Shown here piece by piece: positions 1-8,253 of a stretch of 22,408 bases of DNA. The number at the start of each line of letters is the position of its first letter. Position 1 is the stretch's first letter. The position numbers and the translations under genes were made by a program. The notes below the pieces were generated by a model, which saw only the letters and a list, made by a program, of their open reading frames with translations, did not search any database and had not been told where the DNA came from. The stretch spans positions 1 to 22,408 of the forward strand of contig MU130721.1 in the NCBI GenBank assembly GCA_015039465.1, in the 5' to 3' direction. This DNA comes from Phlegmacium glaucopus. Its lineage: Eukaryota > Basidiomycota > Agaricomycetes > Agaricales > Cortinariaceae.

Positions 1-1000
1 ATGGCTGTATGTGCTTGCTAGATTTGCCATACTGTTGATGGTGTTTGGATGTTCTGCACCCAGCAGCTTTTTCCTCATGTTCATAACTTGAACCTCCAAC
101 TGCTCTGCCTCATTCCACCTTCCATGTTGCCTGGATGTGCTTGCTACATGTGCCATACTCATGAGGGTTTCTGGATGTTCTGCACCAAGCAGTGTCTTCT
201 TCATGCTCATAACTTGAACCTGCAGCTGCTCTGCCTCATTCCACCTTCCTTGATTACTGTATGTGGTTGCTAGATTTGCCATACTGTTGAGGGTGTCTGG
301 ATGTTCAACACCAAGCAGTGTCTTCCTCATGTCCATAACTTGAACTTGCAACTGTTCTGCCTCATTCCACCTTCCCTGATGCCTGTAAGTGCTTGCTAGA
401 TTTGCCATACTGTTGATGGTGTCTGGATGTTCTGCACCAAGCACTGTCTTCCTCATATTCATAACTTGAACCTCCAACTGCTCTGCCTCATTCCACCTTC
501 CCTGATTCCTGGATGTGCTTGCTACATGTGCCATAATCCTGAGGGTTTCTGGATGTTCTGCACCAAGTAGTGTCTTCCTCATGCTCATAACTTGAACCTG
601 CAGCTGCTCTGCCTCATTCCACCTTCCTTCCTTGATTGCTGTATGTACTTGCTAGATTTTCCATACTGTTGAGGGTGTTTGGATGTTCTGCACCCAGCAT
701 CTTCTTTCTCATGTCCATAACTTGAACCTCCAACTGCTCTGCTTCATTCCACCTTCCCAGATTCCTGGCTGTGCTTGCTACATGTGCCATACTTCTGATG
801 GTTTCTGGATGTTTTGCACCAAGCAATGTCTTCCTCATGTTCATAACTTGAACCTGCAGCTGCTCTGCCTCATTCCACCTTCCCTGATGCCTATATGTGT
901 TTCCTAGATTTTCCATACTGGTGAGGGTATCTGGATGTTCTGTCCCAAGCAGTTTTGTCCTCATATTCATAACGTGAACCTGCAGCTGCTCTGCATTGTT
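1..1000 (-). repeat. Coding 126-bp (42-aa) TPR array of NLR-1
   Basis: The sequence CTCATTCCACCTTCC (antisense of the WNE codons) recurs at 108, 234, 360, 486, 612, 742, 868 and, degenerate, 994. All steps are exactly 126 bp except 612 to 742, which is 130 bp and marks the 4-bp frameshift. The repeats encode kinesin-light-chain-type TPRs with the pattern EHP-[DEN]-T-[LI]-x-SM-A-[NH]-[LV]-AST. Two subtypes occur: an N-type (MANLASTY) and an H-type (MAHVASTS). The H-type is at repeats 2, 4 and 7 counted from the NB-ARC side. No stop codon is present between 612 and 1 in the original frame. Confidence 0.93.
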
Positions 1001-3320
1001 CCAGTCTCCATTCTCCCTTATTACTAGTGAAAATTTGCTCCATTTATCATCATAGTACTGCTCAATGCACCCCATCTGCCTTCTATACAACTCATTTGCT
1101 TTGATATGTGGAAAAATCAACCGCCGCAGTGTGTAGTCCTGACTTTTAAATCTCCATTTAATTGCACAGGATAAGATTATGCCTCCCATCTGACACATTC
1201 TTTGCTGCTCAGAGTTTGGCATTCTCTCTCTACTCCAGTAGTGCACCAGAGGATGGACAGAAAACATTTTAGATGATTGTCCTCTTTTCATCAATGAGAA
1301 TGACAGAAGGACACTAATCCCTTGTCCAAATATGAACTCATCCCAATGACCATCATTGTCCAAGCCAAGCAGAGTATGGTCCAGTGAAGTGACTGCCTGA
1401 GGTAACCTTTTGGCTATGTCACTGTCAATAACATGTTTTGCAGCATCCTCAGCAGCAGATCGGAATATCTCTTTTGAAATATTGCTATGATGGTAGAAAG
1501 CACATATTTGAAGAATTAGAATTGCAGCCTGGGCTGCTTGTGCATCACCAACAGTGGAATGTCCACCAGCCCTCCTTTCTATCTCTTTGAAAGAAAGATC
1601 CCAAGTCCCATACACTGTTCTATTATACTTTGATGCCCCTGTAAAGGTAGCATCTGACAAAAGAACCTGACGATGCAATGAAAATTGCCTCAGATATTCA
1701 TCAATATCACATTTCCCAGCCTCAATATAGGCTCCAGCATGATCAATAGCAAGAGGAATGCAGCCAAGCTCAGTCACAATATTTTTGCCAGCCTCTACAT
1801 GCTCAGGCAATGCATCCAAACAGCTAGCTCTAAGAAGTAAAGTTATAGCATCTGATACCTCCATCTCATTGATCTCAACTTTGCTCCCAAATGATACAAT
1901 CCTTCCCATGGATTGGTTTCTGCTAGTAATGAGAATATTACCTCTGTCACCTGGAGGAATGAACTTGTCCACCACCTCCGGAGGAGGATCATCAGCATTA
2001 TCAAAGACAATCAACCACTCTTCTTGGAGAGAAGATATACACTGGAGGACAGACTCAACTGAGCCATCCACATGAGAACCTTGGGCAGAAAAAAGACTAG
2101 ATATGCCCAGAAGAGACATTTCAATGCTCCCCTGAGAAGAGGCATCAACCCAGAATACATGTGAAAAACTAACAAGAAACAAGTTTAGTGTTGTGAATGG
2201 CAAAGTATGAAGGATTCTTACTTTTCAGACATTCCTTCTATGAACTTGAGACAAATCTGGGTCTTTCCAATCCCTCCCAGTCCCCAGAGGAGACATGAGC
2301 GCCTAGACATCAGTCTACTAGTAGCATGATGAACAAAAATCTTCCCAAGTTTATCGAGTACGTCTTTCCGTCCAGTAAAATTTGGGCTGGGGTTGGGTTT
2401 TTGAGTTATAGGGATCTTCATCTGCCCATCACCAGTATTGGGAGGGAGAACGTTGACATAGTTCTGAATGTATAATCATTGCTAACTCATACACACAACC
2501 TACGAGAAAGACTTACAATAGTACTGTTAGTGATGAAAACATTTTGGGCGTTCGCAAAGAGACCCGAGACAGATTGTTGGGCGTGCTGATCATCATCAGC
2601 GAAAGCCGAGAACACATAGTATGAGCAACTCACCGAGGGATTTTGTTCCGATTCAATGGATCCCAAATTGGCTTGCATTATGACATCAGGCGAGGGTGAA
2701 TTTCCTTCCGGAAGGGCAACAGGGGCAACGGCCAGAGTAGGAACCAAAGCAGAGAGTTGGAGTTCATGGGCACTCTGATCGACGAAGATGATTGAGTAAT
2801 GATGGATATGATGGCCCAAGTTGAACGCTCACATTAACGCCAGCGGCTGAAATACTTACAGGAGCAAGGTCTTTGATCGCCAAAGTAGAAATCGAAGTAG
2901 AGACTAGGTCATGGGCGGCCTGATCGATGACGATGATCAAATGTTTAAGGATGCGATGGGCGAAGTTGAATGCTTACAGTAACGCTAGCGACTGGAATGC
3001 TTACATCTTGTTCATTGATCGCCAAAGCGGAAACCGAAGTAGAGACTAGGTCATGGGCAGCCTAATTGATGATGGTGGTTAAATGCTTAGGGATGCGATG
3101 GGCAGAGTTGAATGCTCACAGTTAGGCCAGCGGGTTGAATAAGCTGTGCGCTTGCAGCCACAGCACTAGCGGGAACAGATAGCATAAGATCAGCGGTGCT
3201 TGTCGTGATGGTCGATGTCGAGGTTGCTGCTCCATAGTTTGAGCCCAGAGCATCGTTGATGGTCACAGAGGAATATCTTGATTCCTTGGACTTGACAAGT
3301 TTCTTAAAAATGCGCTTCAT
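1..3320 (-). CDS. NLR-like NB-ARC/TPR protein (NLR-1), seven exons, 3' end off the window, frameshifted in the TPR region
   Basis: Predicted intracellular NLR-type receptor or regulator (STAND ATPase). My model on the minus strand has exons 3320-3120, 3061-2978, 2919-2833, 2774-2634, 2585-2517, 2463-2222 and 2168 to the window start. Every intron is GT..AG (58, 58, 58, 48, 53 and 53 bp) and all junctions keep frame. The ATG at 3320 opens a basic start (MKRIFKKLVK). A Ser/Thr/Ala-rich N-terminus of about 194 residues ends in FANAQNVFITN. Then come VLPPNTGDG, FTGRKDVLDKL, Walker A (GLGGIGKT, about 2260-2286), Walker B (WLIVFDNAD), the GNILITSRN motif and a GLPL-like GCIPLAIDHAGAYI, followed by a winged-helix-like stretch and 42-residue TPRs (WNEAEQL..LLGAEHP). 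A CCTT triplication at 621-632 shifts frame, so translation stops at 614 (about 792 residues). The original frame then stays open to base 1. NB-ARC identity is secure; exon 1 and the ligand are not known. Confidence 0.85.
2775..3119 (-). repeat. Tandem exon-plus-intron cassette in the NLR-1 N-terminal region
   Basis: Two adjacent units, each one short exon followed by a 58-bp intron: exon 3061-2978 (84 bp, starts AAHDLVSTSVSALAIN) with intron 2977-2920, and exon 2919-2833 (87 bp, starts AAHDLVSTSISTLAIK) with intron 2832-2775. The intron before them (3119-3062) is also 58 bp and matches in sequence (GTGAGCATTCAACT... CATCGCATCC). The next exon (2774-2634) starts with a diverged form, SAHELQLSALVPTLAV. 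All junctions are phase 0, so units can be gained or lost without changing frame. Introns look about as similar as exons, which points to recent segmental duplication. Confidence 0.85.
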
Positions 3321-3448
3321 ATCGTCAAACAGTGAGTTGCGGTGAACGTTGGAGGTTGGTGATGAGAGTCGGAAAGAGGGATGCTCTCGCTTACATAAAC
3401 AGTTACTGTTGTCTCCATAACGGTGCTGGTACTCACATCAGCTGCATA

Positions 3449-3864
3449 CACTGCTGCGGTGGGACTATTTTGTAGCCATCCAAAATCCGATCCAAATATG
3501 CAAAATTTTATAAATATATTTTGATTTTCACAAAAAGAAACCATAATTTTATCTTTTGTATAAAACAAAATTGCTCCAAAATTGAACATATCGGCATCCT
3601 ATTGTTTTTTTGAAAATCATTTGCAAAATGTCACCACTTTCTATATAAGTCAATAAAATTTAACTTATATAGAAAGTGGTGACATTTTGGAAATGATTTT
3701 AAAAAAAACAATAGGATGCTGAAATGTTCAATTTTGGAGCAATTTTGTTTTATACAAAAGATAAAATTATGGTTTCCTTTTGTGAAAATCAAAGTATATT
3801 TATGAAATTTTGCATATTTGGATCCGATTTTGGATGGCTACAAAATAGTCCCACCGCAGCAGTG
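3449..3864. mobile_element. Foldback (near-palindromic) MITE with CACTG termini, possibly CACTA/EnSpm-related
   Basis: The 202-bp arms 3449-3650 and 3663-3864 are inverted copies with a 12-bp spacer and no net indel; by eye about 8 mismatches (about 96% identity). The outer ends read CACTGCTGCGGTGGG. The element is flanked by ATA on both sides (3446-3448 and 3865-3867), which fits a 3-bp target duplication. CACTA-superfamily elements typically have CACT(A/G) termini and 2-3-bp duplications, hence the tentative assignment. The mirrored open frames on the two arms (starting MFNFGAILFY) are the same palindromic DNA read from each end, not genes. It lies about 130 bp upstream of the NLR-1 start codon. 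Confidence 0.85.
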
Positions 3865-3867
3865 ATA

Positions 3868-4139
3868 CGTTCTACAACGTTGTTCATTAATCCTTCTACG
3901 CTGCTTCCTCATCTCTAATATCCCGTACTATCACCCTCAGTTTGCCCCTTCGACAGGCTTCTCCACCTCCAAGTGTGAAACCTCTCTCTGGGGGTCCCTC
4001 ACATCTCCCAATCCTTGACTGAGGACGCCTAGTATACTCACATCCACGATGATCAAGAATTCCAAGAAATATGCCCAAAATTCCGCGTTCTGGAAGCCTG
4101 ACCACCGGACTACACGAAGCTCATCCAACACTCCAAAAA
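3868..4139. other. Short stretch of uncertain content, possible upstream exons of the 4140-6182 relic
   Basis: No confident gene. Two plus-strand frames between about 4045 and 4200 look partly protein-like (for example a segment containing EFQEICPKFRVLEA, interrupted by TGA at 4099-4101), but I cannot choose between them or connect them by clear splice sites. They could be 5' exons of the decayed gene that follows. Confidence 0.3.
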
Positions 4140-6182
4140 ACATCGCACTGAATTCCTTCCCAAGCCAAACCCAGAAAACTCCAGGATGAACTCACTGGTG
4201 CAAATAGCAGCAATCATAACTCCCTGAAAATCACCTTGTTGATGCATGAAGTGGATTTGTTAGATAAGGAAGTTGCGGGAGAGAGGGTAGAGTTGAAAGA
4301 AGTTAAGAAGAAATTGGTATAGGGGTGGGTGATGCAAGGAGCATGGACTAGCATTCGCATAGGCTTTTTTCATGTTTTTGAGTCTATTGCAAGCTTTTTA
4401 AAAGCACACATTGACGCGCAGACACCAAAACCAAGACATCATAAGCATGCTAGAGGAAAACCTAGGGGATTTTGTGATAACAACAGGGTGCTGGGGGAGA
4501 GACATAAGAGAAGACGAATGACGGAGGCGAAATGAGTAAACAAGGATGAGTTTTGGCTTGGCGATACAGCCACAAATCCTAAAGCTGAAGCTAAAAACGA
4601 ACATCCTGGCTCGAAATCTAGTACCACGGCAACTGTTGGTCTGTCTCGAGCAGTGCTGTCCAGATGTGGACAGGCGCAAGTAGATGTGGCACCTATTTCT
4701 CTGGCACCATCTTATCGAAGGGCCGGTGGTTGCAACACCCAACTTATTACTCGAAAGCCTGAAGCTCATATTGGATTCTTGTTGTGTAACTCTGAAGATG
4801 CCATCATTGACCAGATGTGCCCTTCGAGACTTTCCAAACAACCCATTCCTTGCCACTGCTGAAAAACACACGTCGAGGACACTCCTAGCCCAAGTGATAG
4901 CGGCACAAATCCTAGTCCACATAGCCCATTAAAAAAGAGACCCATAATTGCTTACGTATTAGTGATGCCAAAGTTCAGTTCTGAACTGACTCACTGAACC
5001 TGAACTGACTGAACTGAACTGAACTGAACTGAAAAGTTCAGTTCAGTTCAGGCATATGGAGAATTGGCAGTTCATCCAGTTCGAACTGAACTGAACTGCT
5101 GAACTGATAGGTCCTCGAAGGATGAGAAATTCCTATATATTGATCCATGTTTCCTGGAAATTGATTCTTTGGTGATGTACAAATGATTTGGAAGTCCTTT
5201 TGGGAGTAAAACAATGATTGAGCAAGGAGATAATGACCATATGATGTGATTATGTTATATATTAGCATTATCCATTTTTGAACATAAATACAAATCAGTG
5301 GTGTTATATATTCTCAAGGGGTCCTGAGATCATACATGAGTAGAAATTGGGTGCCTAAGGCCTAAGGATGGTCCTTGGACGATGGAATTTCCAATAATAA
5401 GTAAAATATAGAATTTATAACGGTTCTTCAGTTCAGTTCAGTTCGAACCGGTTCTTTAACAGTTCAGTTCAGTTCAGGAAAAACTTAGTCAGTTCAGTTC
5501 TCAGTTCAGCAAAAAATGCTGCTGAACTGAACTGAACTGAACTTTGGCATCACTATTACATATGGTATGTCCTCTCCTTTCTTTGTTGTATATCTATATT
5601 AACTGTCTTTTCACAGTCGTAGTGTTCGACACGAACTCAAGAATCCATTCTATAATCAATAATTATGCTCAGGAGTGACAGCTCCCCCCTCCTCTGGAAC
5701 CCAAGCTTCCTATTGATCATCCGCATTACTCCCCTGCTATTTATTGCACTCCTAAACGCCTTTCTGCCTGTACTCGTCCAAATAGGAAGAAATCTGTCAC
5801 CTCCAAGCAGGACACACCCTCTCGTAAGAGGGTTAGACAGCGTTCACCGTGGTTAAGCGTTGAGGAGTGTAATGTTGACGAGATTCGCCTGTTGGTCCAG
5901 GGAAGAGAGGCTGGTACTCAGACTTCGGACCAAGAACTCAGACGCGCTGAAGAATCTGTTTCTATTTGGCCACTGGTCTATGTTGACTCTTCACCTTCTA
6001 TGCTAACAACCTTCATGATTGCCTTGACACTCGTTTTGTTCTCGTACTTACGATGTCCCCACTATTTTCCTTTTTTTCTTCATTTATTAATGTGTTGCGA
6101 TAACCGTCCTCTTGTTTCCTGCGATACAGACCTGCAAACTTCCGTTATAAAACTTCTCTCGCCCCATGATTTATGTAAATAG
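4140..6182 (+). pseudogene. Decayed protein-coding gene of unknown function, split by a hAT-type MITE
   Basis: One plus-strand frame runs from about 4152 to the MITE at 4960, interrupted only by TAG 4320-4322, TGA 4533-4535 and TGA 4860-4862 (a further TGA lies at 4149-4151). It encodes an Asp/Glu-containing stretch (VDLLDKEVAGERVELKEV), a basic patch (HKRRRM) and a Ser/Pro-rich part ending in PLKKRP just before the element. After the MITE there is an intron-like GTATGT..TTCACAG at 5565-5616. A frame from 5619 to the TAG at 6180-6182, with one TGA at 5676-5678, then holds a Lys/Arg-rich, possibly nuclear-targeting region (NRKKSV..SRKRVRQR). The frame across the intron does not join cleanly with my splice sites. 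I do not recognise a domain. Four of the five stops are TGA, each one C-to-T change away from CGA (Arg). It could be a dead host gene or an old transposon gene. Confidence 0.5.
4960..5555. mobile_element. hAT-type MITE, 596 bp, rich in GTTCA pentamers
   Basis: The terminal inverted repeats read TAGTGATGCCAAAGTTCAGT at both ends. Flanking 8-mers are TTACGTAT (4952-4959) and TTACATAT (5556-5563), a 7-of-8 match. An 8-bp target duplication and TA(G)NG-type termini are hallmarks of the hAT superfamily. Subterminal regions on both sides are arrays of GTTCA/TGAAC pentamers (about 4985-5110 and 5425-5545). The central part, about 5110-5420, has no coding capacity that I can see, so the element is non-autonomous. 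It interrupts the decayed gene around it. Confidence 0.88.
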
Positions 6183-6443
6183 CATATCCATAACAGATTT
6201 TAAATAGAGAATACTTGTACCATTTTACTACATATACATTTTCCATTTCAGTTTTGGATTTACTTGATCGCAAAACTTGACAAGATTAAGATGAGACTAT
6301 AAATCTGTTTTTGGTTCATAAATACCATCAAACACATTGAGTATGGCACTTCTTCACTGCAACCAATGTCGGTGCCTCACTCGATGATTTCAGGTAACAA
6401 CCTCCTAATTACAGGTGGTACGTTCAATCAGACCATTTCACGG
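6183..6443. other. Intergenic sequence, nothing recognised
   Basis: AT-rich sequence between the end of the decayed gene and the first LTR-like repeat. I see no open frame, splice pattern, hairpin or repeat that I can support. Confidence 0.5.
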
Positions 6444-7295
6444 TGATAGGACCCATATAACCTCTAGGTTCGTAAACTAGTTATTTTTGCGTTTTACCAA
6501 CTTCGCAGTATATGCGGATACCTCGTGGGTACCAGTTTTGTTTGCACCTTCATTCGCGGTTCTCGCACATCCTTCGCACCTTGCACAACATACTATAATC
6601 CTCGCATAACCTTCGTACATCACTCCTACGACCTTCGTAACTATCCAACACACCCTCGGTCCTCTTCGCACTTCATACTTCGACGTATCTTCAGCTTTCT
6701 CTATCAATACTGGACTTAACCATTTCTTTCCTTCACAACCACCTCTTCACACAGCTTCTCTTTAATCTCGCGGTCTTTCACGGCTCGCATACACATCCCT
6801 TTCACTGGTTTGATCATGGTCCGTGCTGTTTTCAACTTACTTTCTTTTAACTTTCTATATATATTATTATTTTATCATCTCCTTCGAAACAGGAGGTCAT
6901 TCAACTGACCTCCTTACTCATCACTTCTATTATTATTCTATCTCCTATTTCTTTGTTACCAAACTACTGGGCCCATGTGACTTCGCATTAGCTCAATTTT
7001 TACATTACTGTTTCGCATATCCACACCTGGCTAGCTTGTTACTCTTGTATTAAGTACCTGTAGCAAGTAGGAGGAAAAGTGAACAAGAGACGGCCAGAGT
7101 TTTGATCCCATAAACTTTGCAGCAACGTTCTAAGTCAATAGTCTCATCCTTCAAGCTACTTCGTGAACTGCGTTATCATTCGCGAACTTCACTATCCTCG
7201 TGGTCTACTCTTCTTGTGTATTTCAATACCGCGGACTTCTCTTTAAATTCTATCGAGGAAATCTACATTAGCCCCTCTGAACTACATTACTACTT
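6444..7295 (+). mobile_element. LTR-like dispersed repeat, copy 1 (3' end truncated)
   Basis: Starts TGATAGGACCCATATAACC and is collinear, in the same orientation, with 18983-19834, sharing most positions by eye with small indels. Similarity stops at 7295, where copy 2 continues for about 14 more bases to a TGATCCCA end, so this copy has lost its 3' terminus. It is pyrimidine-rich and has a TATATATATTATTA stretch near 6860. No gag, protease, RT or integrase frame lies next to it. I read it as a solo LTR or a non-autonomous element; the short frames inside it (also present in copy 2) are not credible genes. Confidence 0.65.
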
Positions 7296-7480
7296 TAAGG
7301 GCTACAAAACTACCAGTTCAGACCGGTCCTAGGACCGAAGACAGGTCTTTCGAGACTGGTCTTTTTCCAGTCTTTGCATCTCAAAAACCAAAAAACAGAC
7401 TGCTGGTCCGGTCTTTTGCAGTCTGGTCCGATCTTTTTGCAGTCTTTTTCCAGTCCTGCAACTGGACTTCCAAACACTAA
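7296..7480. repeat. Short degenerate repeats around GGTCTTTTGCAGTC, with a 14-bp perfect palindrome
   Basis: The segment holds several imperfect copies of a unit like GGTC(C/T)TTTT(T)(G/C)CAGTC, in both spacing and phase irregular. At 7324-7337 the sequence CGGTCCTAGGACCG is a perfect palindrome. The right margin (about 7450-7480) ends CCAGTCCTGCAACTGGACTTCCAAACACTA; its reverse complement starts TAGTG, which would suit a hAT-type terminus, but I find no matching left terminus or target duplication. Probably a damaged small transposon that removed the end of the adjoining LTR-like copy. Confidence 0.45.
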
Positions 7481-7733
7481 GAGCAGTAGTGATACTATCA
7501 TAGAGAAAGTGAAGGTATACACATACAAGCTAACCATAGAGGCAGACACAATAGGGTGTCCCTTAACACACCAGGAGTTGCTTGCAAACTAGCCATAAGT
7601 GGAGTGTCAACATTTTATAAAGGGTTTGTGACCATTTTCAGGAACAAGCAAAGGCTTTATACCCAGATTGAAAGTAATGTATGTCATAGCCCAAATGTTT
7701 GTTGTACTTTGAGTTATTTTTGAGTGGGGAAAT
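7481..7733. other. Intergenic sequence, nothing recognised
   Basis: Between the repeat patch and the second hAT-type MITE. No credible gene or structured element; the last eight bases are the left target duplication of the MITE. Confidence 0.5.
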
Positions 7734-8097
7734 TAGGGAATGTCACAGGTTTACAAACCCATACAGGTTGGTACCACAGGCATGGGTTGCAACTTTGTAA
7801 CCCCTGCCTAACCCGTACCCATGACACGGGTTTGACGGGTGTCCTGGAATTTGCTGGTCAGTGTGATTAAGTCACCCATGGTTGATTTACTAGCAGTAAA
7901 TAATAAATTAATAATTATAATGTATTCTCCCTGTCGGTTTTGGACATGTACTGTCCACAGGTTATATACCCTCGGGTGTTTGCAAAACCCGCACCTGTGC
8001 CTGTCAAAACCCGCACCTGTGGACATGGGTACGGGTTTTGACAGGTATGGGTGTGGGTTGCCCTGGAAAACCCCAGGGTAGCCTGTGACATTCCCTA
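7734..8097. mobile_element. hAT-type MITE, 364 bp, with a perfect 8-bp target site duplication
   Basis: The terminal inverted repeats are TAGGGAATGTCACAGG (7734-7749) and its reverse complement (8082-8097). The flanks are identical 8-mers, GGGGAAAT at 7726-7733 and 8098-8105. The interior contains repeated AACCCGCACCTGTG/CACAGGTGCGGGTT and GGGTACGGGTTTTGACAGG motifs in both orientations toward the ends, typical of subterminal binding repeats, and no transposase. The perfect duplication suggests a younger insertion than the 4960-5555 element. It lies downstream (3' side) of NLR-2. Confidence 0.93.
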
Positions 8098-8253
8098 GGG
8101 GAAATGAAAGTTCCAAAGTTTGTTAAAAGTTACCACCTTGTCTATAATGTTCTGTAAAGATTTTGGAATTTAAGTTTCTGTTTCAAACATAATCCAATTG
8201 AAAGTAAACATGGTAGAGTACAAACACTATTACATTTTAATGATTAGACCACT

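Noticed and set aside
49..907. Plus-strand open frames over the TPR array (49-273 and 683-907)
   Set aside because: They are antisense readings of the 126-bp TPR repeats; the minus-strand frame has the conserved TPR consensus.
1..1000. CRISPR-like or satellite interpretation of the regular repeats
   Set aside because: The period is exactly 126 bp and coding, with no unique spacers; it is a TPR array in a eukaryotic gene.
2169..2221. Alternative start inside the NLR intron giving a hydrophobic leader (PFTTLNLFLV)
   Set aside because: The codon involved is TTG, not ATG, and the segment has clean GT..AG borders and reads through in phase as an intron.
3317..3918. Two similar open frames starting MFNFGAILFY on opposite strands
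   Set aside because: They are the two arms of the foldback element read from each end. Their similarity comes from the palindrome, not from a gene pair.
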